DNA of 64,000 bases from Herminiimonas sp. KBW02 (GCF_003852535.1 NZ_QAJP01000004.1:186001-250000), one strand, 5' to 3'; positions 7,557-18,345 are shown, counted from the first letter of the stretch. The notes: generated by a model from the letters alone, not told the origin. Made by a program: numbers and translations.

Positions 7557-8999
7557 TTAAGTCTTCTGTATGTGCGGCAAGCTAATCTCAAACTTAATCC
7601 GTGCCTGCTCTGAAGTAGCTTGCACCGTCCCGCCATGTGCTTCGGCTATGGACTTCACGATAGCCAGACCCAGCCCGGCACCCGATGCTTTCCGCTTGCG
7701 TGAGGGATCGGTGCGGAAGAAACGATCAAACAATTTCGGCAAGTCTTCCTGGATGATCTGTTCGCTCGGATTCTCTACGCTTACCGTCGTCCCCTGTTTG
7801 TCCTGCGCCAGGCGCGCGATGACGATAGAGCCGGGGGCGGAGTATTGGATGGCGTTGGAGATGAGATTGCTAAGTGCGCGCAGCATCATTTCGCGGTCAC
7901 CCTGCACAGGTGCTGCATGTCCTTCCAGCTTCAGGGTGATGTTGGCTTCTTCGGCGAGCGCTTCAAAGTAGTCAAACAAGTCCTGGATCATGGCTGTGAT
8001 CGAGATTTCCGACAGATGCAGATTGTGCGGATCGTTCTCAGTCTGGGCCAGGAATAGCATGTCGCTGATCATACGGCTCATACGCTCGAATTCTTCCAGG
8101 TTGGAATAGAGGATTTCGCGATACTCGGCGGATGAGCGGCTTTGACTGAGTGCGACTTCGGTTTGCATGACGAGGTTGGTGACGGGTGTACGCAGTTCGT
8201 GGGCGATATCGGCAGAGAAGTTGGCCAGCTTCGCGAAGCCGTCTTCTATGCGTCCCAGCATATCGTTAAACGATGCAGCCAGTTCTTCCAGCTCAATCGG
8301 GACTTCGGTCGGGTCGAGGCGCACATCCAGACGCGACGAGCGGATGGCGCGGATATCGCGCGAGACTTTGCGTATCGGGCGATGGCCCCATTGCACTGCA
8401 CACCAGGCGACGATGAGTGCGATGACGGAAACGATCAGCGTGGCCCACCATAAGATGGTTTTGAACATCGTCAGGAATTCGAGATGGAAGTCGATGTCCA
8501 TTGCAATCGCGACGATAAACGGCGTGCCGCCAGGTGTGGCTTCAGGTCCCACTTCGAGTGCCGCGCCACGATAGGAGCGGCCCTGGTCTTTCCAGATGAT
8601 GACGTCATCGTCGTTGATGGCAGAGCCGAACTTGTCACGTTGGATTAAGCGGCTAAGGTCTGCGCCATGACCGATGTAAACCGGGCTGCCTGATTTTGTG
8701 TACACGCTGTAGGTGACGCCGTGACGGCCGATGGCGATGGCGGCAAGCTGTTGCGATATCGCGGAATCCTTGCCTTCCTGATGCGGTACTTCATTCAAGG
8801 TTTTGACGACGGCGCTGGCGACCGCTTGCAGTTCGGTGGTGTCCTGCTCGGCGAAGTGCATTTCCAGCGAACGTACGATGACCCAGTTAAAGGCCATGAA
8901 TACCAGCGTGGTAGTGATGCCGACGAGTATGGTGACTCGCAGCGCGAGCGAAGCGGGGCGGCGTTTATCGGTGACAGTGCCAGCCATATCAGCTTTCAT
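7557..8999 (-). CDS. copS: Heavy-metal sensor histidine kinase (CopS/CusS type)
   Basis: Membrane sensor kinase that phosphorylates CopR when periplasmic copper rises. 480 residues: TM1 about 19-43, a periplasmic sensor region to about 180, TM2 about 181-203, HAMP linker, HisKA with the phospho-acceptor in [13 protein letters not shown] (H267), and an HATPase domain with N-box ([12 protein letters not shown]) and G-box ([12 protein letters not shown]). It starts inside the last codons of copR (10-base overlap). The neighbouring copABCD genes point to copper as the signal; related kinases respond to silver, zinc or cadmium. Confidence 0.92.
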   Translation of the reverse strand: MKADMAGTVTDKRRPASLALRVTILVGITTTLVFMAFNWVIVRSLEMHFAEQDTTELQAVASAVVKTLNEVPHQEGKDSAISQQLAAIAIGRHGVTYSVYTKSGSPVYIGHGADLSRLIQRDKFGSAINDDDVIIWKDQGRSYRGAALEVGPEATPGGTPFIVAIAMDIDFHLEFLTMFKTILWWATLIVSVIALIVAWCAVQWGHRPIRKVSRDIRAIRSSRLDVRLDPTEVPIELEELAASFNDMLGRIEDGFAKLANFSADIAHELRTPVTNLVMQTEVALSQSRSSAEYREILYSNLEEFERMSRMISDMLFLAQTENDPHNLHLSEISITAMIQDLFDYFEALAEEANITLKLEGHAAPVQGDREMMLRALSNLISNAIQYSAPGSIVIARLAQDKQGTTVSVENPSEQIIQEDLPKLFDRFFRTDPSRKRKASGAGLGLAIVKSIAEAHGGTVQATSEQARIKFEISLPHIQKT

Positions 9000-9672
9000 C
9001 CGGAATATCTAATGTGTAACCCATGCCACGCACGGTATGGATGAGTTTGGGCTCGTAGGGTTCGTCCATCTTGGCGCGCAGGCGGCGTATTGCAACGTCG
9101 ATGACATTGGTGTTGCTGTCGAAATTCATGTCCCAGATTTGCGATGCGATGAGTGAGCGTGGCAGCACTTCACCGCGACGTCGGGCCAGCAGTTCAAGCA
9201 AGGCGAACTCTTTATTGGTCAGCACGATGCGCTGGCCCATGCGCGTGGCCTTGCGGCGTGTGAGATCAAGTACCAGGTCGGCGATCTGCAACTGGTCGGA
9301 CTGGGCGGGGACATTCCTGCGGCGTAACAGGGTTCTGACGTGCGCCAGCAATTCGGCAAAAGCAAACGGTTTGATCAGGTAGCTGTCCGCGCCCAGCTCC
9401 AGTCCTTTGACGCGGTCATCGACGCTGCCACGTGCTGTCAGGAATAGTACCGGCACCTGATGCCCGGCATCGCGCAGGGATTTGACGATGTGCCAGCCAT
9501 CCACATCGGGCAGCATCACGTCCAGCAGCACCAGGTCGTAAGACTCGTTCATGGCCATGTGATGACCGTCGAGGCCATTGCGCGCCACATCAACCACGAA
9601 CCCGGCTTCCCGCAGGCCTTGCCGGATATAGTCCGCAGTCTTGTTCTCGTCTTCTACAACCAATATTTTCAT
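8989..9672 (-). CDS. copR: Copper-responsive response regulator (OmpR family)
   Basis: 227-residue regulator: receiver domain with acidic cluster VVEDE, phospho-acceptor D51 (LLLDVMLPD) and the conserved Lys in the IKPFAF motif, then a winged-helix DNA-binding domain ([26 protein letters not shown]). The start at 9672 is chosen because AGAGGAAG lies just upstream; a longer frame reaches 9699 without a better site. Cotranscribed with copS and divergent from copA, with a perfect dyad between them that is the likely binding site. Confidence 0.93.
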   Translation of the reverse strand: MKILVVEDENKTADYIRQGLREAGFVVDVARNGLDGHHMAMNESYDLVLLDVMLPDVDGWHIVKSLRDAGHQVPVLFLTARGSVDDRVKGLELGADSYLIKPFAFAELLAHVRTLLRRRNVPAQSDQLQIADLVLDLTRRKATRMGQRIVLTNKEFALLELLARRRGEVLPRSLIASQIWDMNFDSNTNVIDVAIRRLRAKMDEPYEPKLIHTVRGMGYTLDIPDES

Positions 9673-9780
9673 TACTTCCTCTGTAGGTAGTCCGGCCACT
9701 GCTGGGTAAGCCCGTGCGCAGGCGTATTTTTACACGCCAGACCGGCTACTTGACGCAATCCGGCGTGAAGATGACATCAA

Positions 9781-9798
9781 CATTACACGAATGTAATG
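9781..9798. promoter_or_regulatory. Cop box: perfect dyad between copR and copA
   Basis: CATTACA-CGAA-TGTAATG is a perfect 7-bp inverted repeat with a 4-base spacer, about 113 bases before copA. Its TTACA-N4-TGTAA core resembles the CopR/CusR/CzcR operators known in proteobacteria. It probably controls copABCD and perhaps copRS. Confidence 0.7.
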
Positions 9799-9910
9799 AA
9801 GTGGTAATTCACCTGACAGTCGTAGCCGCATAGGATAGCTACCGTCGCGTCGCATCTGATTCTGCAAGACGCCGTCTGAACCGCTGTCAGATCTACAAGG
9901 AAAGTTAAAC

Positions 9911-11782
9911 ATGTCACGTCGATTACCGATCATCCTTCCTTCTGCCGGATTGAGCCGCAGGCGGTTTGTGCAGGGCCTGGCTGCGGGCGGGGTGTTGACC
10001 AGCCTGTCGGTGCCGGTCCTGAGCGCCGTCGCGCGTGGGGAGCAGGTAACTCGCGGTGCGGCGCCGGTGCTGCGTGGTAATGAGTTCGATCTGGTGGTGG
10101 AAGAGCTGCCCGTTAACTTCACCGGCAAGCCTGGTCTGGCTGCAACGATTAATGGTTCGCTGCCAGCACCTACATTGCGTTGGCGCGAAGGCGAGACCGT
10201 CACCATCCGCGTGCACAATAAACTGAAAGAGAGCACCTCGATACACTGGCACGGCATCATCCTGCCGTATCAAATGGACGGCGTGCCGGGCATCAGCTTT
10301 GCAGGCATACCTGCAGGCACGACCTTCACTTATCGCTTCAAGGTCCAGCAAAGCGGGACTTACTGGTATCACTCGCACTCCGGCATGCAGGAACTGACTG
10401 GCATGTACGGCGCCATCATCATCGATCCCGCAGGCCCGGAAACTATACGCGCTGATCGCGATCACGTCGTGCTGCTGTCCGACTGGACCGATGAAGATCC
10501 GATGCGCGTGTTCGCCAAACTGAAGTCGCAGGGCGATTACTACAACTACAACCAGCCTACCGTTATCGATTTCTTCCGCGATGCTGCGCGCGATGGATTT
10601 GGCGCGGCCTTTGACAAGCGCAAGATGTGGAACGAGATGCGCATGAGTCCGACTGACCTGGCGGATCTGTCGTCCAAAACCCTGACTTACCTCACCAATG
10701 GCATCACACCTGCCGGCAACTGGACTGGATTATTCCGCCCGGGTGAGCGGATACGCCTGCGCATGATCAATGGCACTGGCAATACTTTTTACGATGTGCG
10801 CATACCCGGCCTGAAACTGAAGGTAGTGCATGTCGATGGCCTGGACGTCGAGCCGGTGACGGTAGACGAATTCCGCTTCGGCCCCGGCGAAACCATAGAC
10901 GTCATGGTGGAACCCAGGGATGAGGCTTACACCTTGTTTGCACAGTCGATGGACAGAACCGGCTTTGCGCGCGGCACGCTGGCGGTACGTGAGGGTTTGC
11001 AGCCCCCCGTTCCTGCATTGGACAAGGCCGAATGGCTGACCATGCGCGACATGATGGGCGACATGCAGCATGGCTCTGGCGGTCACGGCGGCATGAGCCA
11101 TGGTGGCATGGCCGGTATGGACCATAGCGGTATGGCTGGCATGGATCACAGTGCTATGTCCGGCATGGACGATGACAGCATGATGAGCATGGATGGCATG
11201 AGCATGATGGATGGCGACTCCAAGCCAGCCAAATCAGGACTGGCGGTGCCGTCCACGATCGCACGACATGCACGCACCGAGTATGGCCCGAGTACCGATA
11301 TGCGCGTCGATATGGCGCGTACCAATCTGGATGACCCGGGCATAGGCTTGCGTAACAACGGTCGTCGCGTGCTGACGCTGGCTGACTTGCGTTCACCAAC
11401 AGGCCCGATAGACAAACGTGAACCCGGGCGGGAAGTGGAGCTGCATCTTACCGGCAATATGGAACGTTACAGCTGGTCCATAGACGGGCTGGAATTCGGC
11501 AATTCCACACCCATCCATTTTCGTTATGGCGAACGTCTGCGCGTCATTCTGCATAACGACACCATGATGACGCATCCGATGCATTTGCATGGCATGTGGA
11601 GTGATCTGGAAAGTCCGGAAGGCGAGTTCCTTGTGCGCCGTCACACATTGCCAGTGCAGCCGGCGCAACGTATCAGTTTCCTGGTAACGGCCGATGCGCT
11701 GGGTCGCTGGGCCTGGCACTGCCACCTGATGTTCCACATGGACGCGGGCATGTTCCGCGAGGTCGTGGTGTCTGAAAGATGA
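9911..11782 (+). CDS. copA: Multicopper oxidase, copper resistance protein A
   Basis: Periplasmic copper-tolerance oxidase, probably oxidising Cu(I). 623 residues. A twin-arginine signal (SRRRFVQG) precedes a hydrophobic stretch and an A-rich cleavage region. Copper-ligand motifs are complete: HWHG, WYHSHSG, HPMHLHG and WHCHLMFHMDAGM. Between cupredoxin domains 2 and 3 lies a Met/His/Asp-rich stretch (about residues 380-435, repeats of GGMAGMDHSG type), typical of CopA and thought to hold extra copper. First gene of copABCD; its TGA lies just before copB. Confidence 0.96.
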   Translation: MSRRLPIILPSAGLSRRRFVQGLAAGGVLTSLSVPVLSAVARGEQVTRGAAPVLRGNEFDLVVEELPVNFTGKPGLAATINGSLPAPTLRWREGETVTIRVHNKLKESTSIHWHGIILPYQMDGVPGISFAGIPAGTTFTYRFKVQQSGTYWYHSHSGMQELTGMYGAIIIDPAGPETIRADRDHVVLLSDWTDEDPMRVFAKLKSQGDYYNYNQPTVIDFFRDAARDGFGAAFDKRKMWNEMRMSPTDLADLSSKTLTYLTNGITPAGNWTGLFRPGERIRLRMINGTGNTFYDVRIPGLKLKVVHVDGLDVEPVTVDEFRFGPGETIDVMVEPRDEAYTLFAQSMDRTGFARGTLAVREGLQPPVPALDKAEWLTMRDMMGDMQHGSGGHGGMSHGGMAGMDHSGMAGMDHSAMSGMDDDSMMSMDGMSMMDGDSKPAKSGLAVPSTIARHARTEYGPSTDMRVDMARTNLDDPGIGLRNNGRRVLTLADLRSPTGPIDKREPGREVELHLTGNMERYSWSIDGLEFGNSTPIHFRYGERLRVILHNDTMMTHPMHLHGMWSDLESPEGEFLVRRHTLPVQPAQRISFLVTADALGRWAWHCHLMFHMDAGMFREVVVSER

Positions 11783-11793
11783 TGGGGAAACAC

Positions 11794-12789
11794 ATGATAT
11801 TGAAAGCAAGAAATCTTCAGGCCGTGGCGCTAGTCTGCGCGACCTTTGTGAGTATCGCCGTGCATGCTCAAAGCGCAGACCCGCATGCAGGTCATGGCGC
11901 AATGCAAATGAATGCTGCCGATCCGCATGCAGGTCACGATATGAGCGTCAAACCAGACGCAACTGATCCGCACGCAGGCCACAACATGTCAGGCAGTGCC
12001 GGGCCTGAGGCGTCTATGGATCATGGCGCTATGCAAATGCAGGGTGGTCCGGCACCTGCAGATGCGCGCGATCCGCATGCTTATTCCGACGGCATCAAGC
12101 TGGGTGAGGGCGACTACATGGTGCCTGGCGTTCATCGCCTGATGCTGGCAGATGAACATACCTTTGTATCGATACGTGGTGAACAACTGGAGCGCAGGTT
12201 TAACGACGGTGGCAATGATTCGACCGCATACAGCTTGCAAGGCTGGTATGGCACTACCTACAACCGCTTTGTCATCAAGGCTGAAGGTGATGTAGACAAA
12301 CGCCGGGTGCAGGAATCACGCACCGAGTTGTTGTGGAGTCGCGCCATCGCTTCGTACTGGGATGTGCAGGCAGGTGTGCGTCTGGATTCCAGTCGCGAAG
12401 GCCCGGATCGCCAGTGGGCGGCGTTTGGTATTCAGGGTCTGGCGCCGTACTGGTTTGAAGTCGATGCGACAGCCTATGTTGGTAGTGGCGGACGCACCGC
12501 ATTGCGACTTGAAGCCAGCTACGAACTCCTGATTACGCAAAAACTGATACTCGAACCCAAGATAGAGCTGCAGGCATTTGGTAAACGCGATCCGGCGCTC
12601 AGGTTAGGCAGTGGCCTGGCCGAAGCATCAGCAGGTTTGCGCCTGCGCTATGAATTCACACGTCAGTTTGCGCCTTACATTGGTGTCGAACGTGCCGGCA
12701 GCTTTGGCGAAACGGCGGATTTCGTGCGCGCTGAGGGCGGCAAACCAGTCAAGACGCGCATCGTTGCCGGTTTGCGTTTCTGGTTTTAA
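11794..12789 (+). CDS. copB: Copper resistance protein B, outer membrane
   Basis: Outer-membrane beta-barrel partner of CopA. A signal peptide (basic start, hydrophobic core, cleavage after VHA) is followed by a Met/His-rich segment with three copies of DPHAGH, then the conserved CopB barrel (EGDYMVPGVHRL, GVRLDSSREGPDRQWAAFG) ending in an aromatic residue. The start at 11794 follows GGGGA; an in-frame ATG at 11779 overlaps the copA stop but has a weaker site. About 331 residues. Confidence 0.93.
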   Translation: MILKARNLQAVALVCATFVSIAVHAQSADPHAGHGAMQMNAADPHAGHDMSVKPDATDPHAGHNMSGSAGPEASMDHGAMQMQGGPAPADARDPHAYSDGIKLGEGDYMVPGVHRLMLADEHTFVSIRGEQLERRFNDGGNDSTAYSLQGWYGTTYNRFVIKAEGDVDKRRVQESRTELLWSRAIASYWDVQAGVRLDSSREGPDRQWAAFGIQGLAPYWFEVDATAYVGSGGRTALRLEASYELLITQKLILEPKIELQAFGKRDPALRLGSGLAEASAGLRLRYEFTRQFAPYIGVERAGSFGETADFVRAEGGKPVKTRIVAGLRFWF

Positions 12790-12826
12790 ACCTGGTTTCA
12801 TCAACTACTGAAAGAAAGGAATACTT

Positions 12827-13213
12827 ATGTCTCTCTCTCGTTTATCCAGCAAAATTACTGTCGCTGCAGCAGCCATGTTTTTTGCAGCATCGGCCTACGC
12901 GCATCCTGAGCTGGTGTCGTCTACTCCGGCGGACAAGTCCGAAGGTGCCGCGCCCGCGACTATCGAATTGAAATTCTCGGAAGCGCTGAACAAAAAGTTC
13001 TCCGGTGCCACACTGACCATGACCGAAATGCCGGGCATGGCGGATCACGGCGCGATGAAAATGAGTGCCGGTGTAGCAGGTGGCAGCGATGACAAGACCA
13101 TGGTGATTACGCCAGCCAAACCGTTGGTCGCAGGCACCTATCGTGTGGACTGGCGCGCGGTTTCTGCAGATACGCACCCGATCAAAGGCAGCATCTCCTT
13201 CCAGGTGAAGTAA
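12827..13213 (+). CDS. copC: Copper resistance protein C, periplasmic copper carrier
   Basis: 128 residues with a strong AAAGGA ribosome site. The signal peptide ends at AYA, leaving a mature N-terminal His (HPELVSSTP) as in CopC proteins, where it is a Cu(II) ligand. A short Met/His stretch (MTEMPGMADHGAMKMS) and the C-terminal SADTHPIKGSISF motif match the family. It probably delivers copper to CopD, encoded four bases downstream. Confidence 0.94.
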   Translation: MSLSRLSSKITVAAAAMFFAASAYAHPELVSSTPADKSEGAAPATIELKFSEALNKKFSGATLTMTEMPGMADHGAMKMSAGVAGGSDDKTMVITPAKPLVAGTYRVDWRAVSADTHPIKGSISFQVK

Positions 13214-13216
13214 GTC

Positions 13217-14149
13217 ATGGCTGACGACGGACTCAATATCGCACTGCGATTTGGTCTCTACGTCAGCATGGCTGCACTGTTTGGCGTGGCCGTATTCGGA
13301 CTTTATGCGTTGCGGCTAACGGAGAAGTTCGCTTACTTTGAGCGGCAGTACGTCATCTTCACAGCGACGGTATCTGTTCTTAGCCTGATTCTGTCAGTCG
13401 CATCCATGCTGGTGCTGGCCAAGGCGATGTCAGGTGCCGAGAGTTACAGTGAGTTGACTATCCATCTCCTGGGTATGGTCATCACCGGCACCGACATGGG
13501 TCTGGCATGGGTGCTACGTATGGTGGCCTTGCTTGCATGTGTCATCGTCGTGGCCAGCTCAGGTGCGCGCTTCCATTACGGCTTGCTCGCTGCATTTTCT
13601 GCCGTTGCGTTAGCGACACTGGCCTGGTCCGGTCATGCAGCAATGAATGACGGCGTGCAAGGTACGCTGCATCTGGTTTCAGATATTGCGCATTTGTTTG
13701 CTGCCGGTGCCTGGGTCGGCGCGCTGTTTTCGTTTGTGATGCTGGCGCTGATGAAGCCCAGTCTCTATCCCGATGCACCGACAGTGCTGAGCAAGACAGC
13801 TAACGGGTTTGCACAATTCGGAACCGTGATCGTAGTGACCTTGATGAGCACCGGCATAGCGAACTATTTATTGATCATAGGGCCGTCGATCAAAGGCCTG
13901 GTCGCAACGCAGTACGGCATGTTGCTATCCGTGAAGCTGGCGCTATTCACGGGCATGCTGGCACTGGCGACGGCAAACCGATTTTTCCTGGGGCCACGTG
14001 TGGAACAGGCGATGCAGGCAGGTAAGCACGAAGAAGCGGTCAGCTTGTTGCGCCGAAGCTTGCTGACGGAAACCGCGCTGGTGGTGCTCGTCATCGCCTG
14101 TGTAGCGTGGCTGGGTGTGCTCGCACCTACACAACGGAGTCTTGCCTGA
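13217..14149 (+). CDS. copD: Copper resistance protein D, inner-membrane protein
   Basis: 310-residue polytopic inner-membrane protein of the CopD family with about eight hydrophobic segments. Conserved features include WSGHAAMNDG and HLVSDIAHLFAAGAWVGALF, where His residues of the CopD domain lie in membrane helices. The known role is copper import together with CopC. It starts three bases after the copC stop, and a terminator follows at 14227. Confidence 0.92.
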   Translation: MADDGLNIALRFGLYVSMAALFGVAVFGLYALRLTEKFAYFERQYVIFTATVSVLSLILSVASMLVLAKAMSGAESYSELTIHLLGMVITGTDMGLAWVLRMVALLACVIVVASSGARFHYGLLAAFSAVALATLAWSGHAAMNDGVQGTLHLVSDIAHLFAAGAWVGALFSFVMLALMKPSLYPDAPTVLSKTANGFAQFGTVIVVTLMSTGIANYLLIIGPSIKGLVATQYGMLLSVKLALFTGMLALATANRFFLGPRVEQAMQAGKHEEAVSLLRRSLLTETALVVLVIACVAWLGVLAPTQRSLA

Positions 14150-14226
14150 ATCGTTAGAAAGCGTGCGCGTACGAAAAAATCATAGGGTGAATGCGGTGTG
14201 ATATCACCGTGAGGCTTGCTAATAGG

Positions 14227-14256
14227 AAGGGCGATCATTGATCGCCCTTTTTTATT
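14227..14256 (+). terminator. Rho-independent terminator of copABCD
   Basis: AAGGGCGAT (14227-14235) pairs with ATCGCCCTT (14241-14249), followed by a T-run. Confidence 0.85.
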
Positions 14257-14497
14257 GGGCATGTCGCGGCCATCCACTCCCAGTTATGAACGTTGCTCCA
14301 TATGCAACATTTCCTTAAGTGCATGATTACAAGCGTTTATTTTTCAAACAGAAGGGGGCCGTCCGTTGCTTATTAATAGTGATCGCTGATTTCTATATAC
14401 GTTTTTCTTCTAACAAAATGCAAAAAGATTCGTTTTCTTTATAACGCCTAAGTGTAATTATTGCAGCCTGTTAGCCATATTTGTAATAAGAGACCCT
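14257..14497 (+). promoter_or_regulatory. cysT upstream region, likely CysB-controlled promoter
   Basis: About 240 AT-rich bases with no convincing gene. T-rich stretches and an ATAAC/TTCGTT arrangement near 14430-14445 resemble known CysB sites, and TGTAAT at 14453 could serve as a -10. CysB is encoded four genes downstream. No sulfate-binding-protein gene is present here. Confidence 0.4.
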
Positions 14498-15361
14498 ATG
14501 TCAGCCGTCCTTGCCCTTCCTGTCAGGAAACAAACCGCATCCAGGGTTTTGCCCGGATTCAATTTGTCGCTTGGCTTTACGATCTTGTATCTCAGCCTGA
14601 TCGTCCTGATCCCGTTGTCCGCCGTGTTCCTGAAAACATTCACGATGACGTGGGATGCTTTCATCGCTGCGGTGACTTCGGATCGCGTGGTGGCTTCTTA
14701 TAAGCTGACCTTTGGTGCATCCCTGATCGGTGCTGTTTTGAATGCCTTGTTCGGCGGCATCGTGGCGTGGGTATTGGTGCGTTACAAATTCCCGGGCAAG
14801 AAGATTATTGATGCGATGGTCGATTTGCCGTTTGCATTGCCGACTGCGGTTGCCGGTATCGCCCTGACTGCCTTGTATTCGCCGAATGGCTGGATCGGTC
14901 GCTACCTGGAAGCCATCGGTATCAAGGTGGCGTTCACCCCGCTGGGCGTGATTATCGCGCTGACGTTTATCGGCTTGCCTTTCGTTGTACGTACCGTACA
15001 ACCGATCCTGGAAGATGCCGAGCGCGAGCTGGAAGAAGCTGCAGCCAGCCTGGGTGCGAGCCATTGGCAGACCTTTGCCAAGGTGATTTTCCCGACCGTG
15101 CTGCCGGCTTTGCTGACTGGTTTTGCACTCGCGTTTGCTCGTGCCACAGGTGAATACGGTTCCGTTATTTTCATTGCCGGCAATATGCCGATGGTGTCGG
15201 AAATTACACCGCTGTTTATTGTGACCAAGCTGGAGCAGTACGACTATGCAGGTGCAACTGCGATTGCGGTGGTGATGCTGACGGCTTCGTTCCTGATGTT
15301 GTTGACGATTAATTTATTGCAAGCCTGGACCCGCAAGCGTGGTCAGGCGGAGAAGGTTTGA
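14498..15361 (+). CDS. cysT: Sulfate/thiosulfate ABC transporter permease CysT (CysU)
   Basis: 287-residue inner-membrane permease subunit for sulfate/thiosulfate uptake. Six hydrophobic segments and the ABC-permease EAA loop ([21 protein letters not shown]) are visible, along with [16 protein letters not shown], typical of the CysT/CysW family. The ATG at 14498 follows AAGAGA. The stop is one base before the cysW start. Confidence 0.95.
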   Translation: MSAVLALPVRKQTASRVLPGFNLSLGFTILYLSLIVLIPLSAVFLKTFTMTWDAFIAAVTSDRVVASYKLTFGASLIGAVLNALFGGIVAWVLVRYKFPGKKIIDAMVDLPFALPTAVAGIALTALYSPNGWIGRYLEAIGIKVAFTPLGVIIALTFIGLPFVVRTVQPILEDAERELEEAAASLGASHWQTFAKVIFPTVLPALLTGFALAFARATGEYGSVIFIAGNMPMVSEITPLFIVTKLEQYDYAGATAIAVVMLTASFLMLLTINLLQAWTRKRGQAEKV

Positions 15362-15362
15362 T

Positions 15363-16271
15363 ATGTCCGCTATAGCTCCTCCAGCCAGTGCTGGGTTCCC
15401 GGCTGCGGCCGCACGTGCACCGCGCGTACCAGCCGCGACGCTGGAACCGGTCTGGGTACGTACGTTACTGATTATTGTTGCGCTGGCTTTCCTGACGCTG
15501 TTCCTGTTTGTGCCGCTGGCATCGGTGTTTGCCGAAGCATTGAAAAAAGGGTGGGACGCCTATGTCGCGGCGATCCTTGAAGAAGATGCGGTGTCGGCCA
15601 TCAAGCTGACCTTGCTGACTGCGGCGATTGCAGTGCCGCTGAATCTGGTGTTTGGTGTAGCTGCTTCGTGGTGTATCGCCAAGTTTGATTTCCGCGGCAA
15701 AAGCATTTTGCTGACCCTGATCGATTTGCCGTTTTCGGTTTCACCTGTTATCTCCGGCCTGATTTATGTCTTGCTGTTTGGTGCGCAGGGCTGGTTCGGT
15801 GGCTGGTTGCAGGAACACAATATCAAGATCCTGTTTGCAGTACCTGGCATTGTATTGGCAACGATTTTCGTGACTTTCCCGTTTGTGGCACGTGAATTGA
15901 TTCCGCTGATGCAGTCGCAGGGGAGTGAAGAGGAAGAGGCGGCGCTGGTACTCGGCGCTTCCGGCTGGAAAACCTTCTGGCATGTGACCCTGCCAAATAT
16001 TAAATGGGGTCTGCTATACGGCGTGATTCTGTGTAATGCACGTGCGATGGGTGAGTTTGGTGCGGTATCGGTGGTGTCCGGTCATATCCGCGGCCAGACG
16101 AATACGATTCCTTTGCAGGTCGAGATTCTGTATAACGAATACCAATTTTCGGCGGCATTCGCGGTAGCATCGTTGCTGGCAATGTTGGCACTGGTTACAC
16201 TGGCGCTCAAATCATTCATTGAATGGCGTTTAAGAGATACACACGAACAGTTTCAGGAGCAGGGATCATGA
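15363..16271 (+). CDS. cysW: Sulfate/thiosulfate ABC transporter permease CysW
   Basis: 302-residue second permease subunit, partner of CysT. EAA-loop [22 protein letters not shown] and [19 protein letters not shown] identify CysW. The start at 15363 has GGAGAAGG upstream; the longer frame to 15339 lies inside cysT. Its stop overlaps the cysA start (ATGA), so translation is coupled. Confidence 0.95.
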   Translation: MSAIAPPASAGFPAAAARAPRVPAATLEPVWVRTLLIIVALAFLTLFLFVPLASVFAEALKKGWDAYVAAILEEDAVSAIKLTLLTAAIAVPLNLVFGVAASWCIAKFDFRGKSILLTLIDLPFSVSPVISGLIYVLLFGAQGWFGGWLQEHNIKILFAVPGIVLATIFVTFPFVARELIPLMQSQGSEEEEAALVLGASGWKTFWHVTLPNIKWGLLYGVILCNARAMGEFGAVSVVSGHIRGQTNTIPLQVEILYNEYQFSAAFAVASLLAMLALVTLALKSFIEWRLRDTHEQFQEQGS

Positions 16272-17335
16272 GCATCGAAGTCAAGAATATTCAAAAGCAA
16301 TTTGGCAATTTTGTCGCACTTAATAATGTGTCGCTGGACTTTCCGGCCGGCGAACTGACTGCGCTGCTGGGACCTTCCGGCTGCGGCAAAACCACCTTGT
16401 TGCGCATCATTGCGGGTCTGGAACAACCGGATCACGGCCAGGTGTTGCTGGATGGTGAAGATGCTTCGGCGCGTCACGTGCGTGAACGCCAGGTCGGCTT
16501 CGTGTTCCAGCATTACGCATTGTTCAAGCATATGACCGTGTTTGAAAACATCGCGTTTGGTTTGCGTGTACGCCCATCGGCGACCCGTCCGTCGGAATCG
16601 CAGATCAAGGAAAAAGTCACCAAGCTGCTGGAACTGGTGCAACTGGATTGGCTGGCTGATCGTTATCCGCCGCAATTGTCCGGTGGTCAGCGTCAGCGTA
16701 TTGCGCTGGCACGTGCACTGGCAGTTGAGCCGCGCGTACTGTTGCTGGACGAACCATTCGGTGCACTGGATGCGAAAGTCCGTAAGGAATTGCGTCGCTG
16801 GTTGCGTCGCCTGCATGACGAGCTGCATGTCACCAGTATTTTCGTGACCCATGATCAGGAAGAAGCACTTGAAGTTGCGGATCAGATCGTGTTGATGAAC
16901 AAGGGTAATGTCGAACAGATCGGTGCGCCTAAAGATGTGTATAACAACCCGGCTTCGCCTTTCGTCTACGGCTTCCTTGGCAACGTCAACCTGTTCCATG
17001 GCCGTGTGCATGAAGGCATTCTGCAATCGTCGGGTATCGCATTCGATGCGCCTGAGCATGCAGAAACACAGGATACCAAGGGTATCGGCTATGTCCGTCC
17101 GCATGACCTGGAAGTGGATCGTTACACGACAGGTGCAGAAGGCATCGTGGTGCAATTGCGCCGTGCCCATGCGATCGGCCCGCTGGCCCAGCTGGAACTG
17201 GAGCGCGACGATAACGGCGAGTTGATTGAAGCGGTGATTTCGAATGAGCGCTTCGGTAATTTGAAATTGAAAGAGGGCGAAACACTGATTGTTCGTCCTA
17301 AACGTTTGCAAGTGTTCGTTGACGAATCGGTGTAA
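16268..17335 (+). CDS. cysA: Sulfate/thiosulfate ABC transporter ATP-binding protein CysA
   Basis: 355-residue ATPase energising CysTW. Walker [11 protein letters not shown]-loop VFQHYALF, signature [15 protein letters not shown], Walker [13 protein letters not shown] and H-loop THDQEEALE are all intact. The C-terminal third is the TOBE-like regulatory part seen in CysA ([13 protein letters not shown]). The start at 16268 overlaps the cysW stop. Confidence 0.96.
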   Translation: MSIEVKNIQKQFGNFVALNNVSLDFPAGELTALLGPSGCGKTTLLRIIAGLEQPDHGQVLLDGEDASARHVRERQVGFVFQHYALFKHMTVFENIAFGLRVRPSATRPSESQIKEKVTKLLELVQLDWLADRYPPQLSGGQRQRIALARALAVEPRVLLLDEPFGALDAKVRKELRRWLRRLHDELHVTSIFVTHDQEEALEVADQIVLMNKGNVEQIGAPKDVYNNPASPFVYGFLGNVNLFHGRVHEGILQSSGIAFDAPEHAETQDTKGIGYVRPHDLEVDRYTTGAEGIVVQLRRAHAIGPLAQLELERDDNGELIEAVISNERFGNLKLKEGETLIVRPKRLQVFVDESV

Positions 17336-17397
17336 GCGTTAAACGCTGACCGTTCGTCACCACACTATTGCGCAAGTACAGATAGAGGTGCCTGGAT

Positions 17398-18324
17398 ATG
17401 AATTTTCAACAACTACGATCGATCCGCGAGACCGCGCGTTGCGGTTACAACCTGACCGAGGTGGCGAATGTGCTGTTCACATCGCAGCCTGGCGTCAGCC
17501 GCCAGATTCGCGAGTTGGAGGAAGAGCTGGGCGTCGATATCTTTGAACGCAATGGCAAACGCCTGACCGGCCTGACCGATCCTGGTCGCGGCATCCTGCA
17601 AATCATAGACCGGCTGTTGCTGGAAGCAGAAAACCTGCAACGCGCGAGCCAGGAATATGCCGGGCAGGAAATCGGCACCCTGGCGGTGGCGACGACCCAC
17701 ACGCAGGCACGCTACATGTTACCGAAAGTGGTGCAGGTATTCCGTAAGGAGTTTCCGAAGGTGCGGATCGCCCTGCAGCAAAGTACACCTGAACATATTG
17801 CGGAATGGGTACTGTCCGGCAAGGCAGATATCGGTATCGCAACCGAGGGTTTGAGCCAGTTTGAAGATCTGGTGTCGTTCCCTTGCTATCGCTGGCATCA
17901 CTCGGTAGTAGTACCGGATGGCCATCCTTTGCTGGATAAGAAATTGATCACGCTGGCTGACCTGGCGCAGTATTCATTGATTACCTATGACCTTGGCTTT
18001 ACCGGTCGTGGCCATATTGATGAGGCATTTAAGCAGGCCGATATCACCACCGATATCGTCCTGACGGCGATGGATTCAGACGTTATTCAGCAATACGTGT
18101 TGCTGAATCTGGGTGTTGGTATTGTCGCTTCGATGGCGCTGCAGCAGAACGGCAGCAATGGTCTGAAGGTGATCGATGCATCGCATCTGTTTGCGCAAAA
18201 CGTGACGCGTCTGGCGGTACGTCGTGGTGCTTACCTGCGTCAATACACGTATGACTTCATCCAGCAATTTGCGCCGGAACTGACACGTGCCGATATCGAT
18301 GAAGCGATGAAGATACATTCCTGA
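17398..18324 (+). CDS. cysB: CysB, LysR-family regulator of sulfur assimilation
   Basis: 308-residue LysR-type activator. N-terminal helix-turn-helix (LTEVANVLFTSQPGVSRQIRELEEELG) and a C-terminal effector domain with the CysB-typical TTHTQARYMLP and TYDLGFTGRG segments, which bind N-acetylserine or sulfate in homologues. It follows cysA by 62 bases, so it is probably in the same operon and activates it. Confidence 0.94.
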   Translation: MNFQQLRSIRETARCGYNLTEVANVLFTSQPGVSRQIRELEEELGVDIFERNGKRLTGLTDPGRGILQIIDRLLLEAENLQRASQEYAGQEIGTLAVATTHTQARYMLPKVVQVFRKEFPKVRIALQQSTPEHIAEWVLSGKADIGIATEGLSQFEDLVSFPCYRWHHSVVVPDGHPLLDKKLITLADLAQYSLITYDLGFTGRGHIDEAFKQADITTDIVLTAMDSDVIQQYVLLNLGVGIVASMALQQNGSNGLKVIDASHLFAQNVTRLAVRRGAYLRQYTYDFIQQFAPELTRADIDEAMKIHS

Positions 18325-18345
18325 TTGAATTGGTCGGGATCAAAT

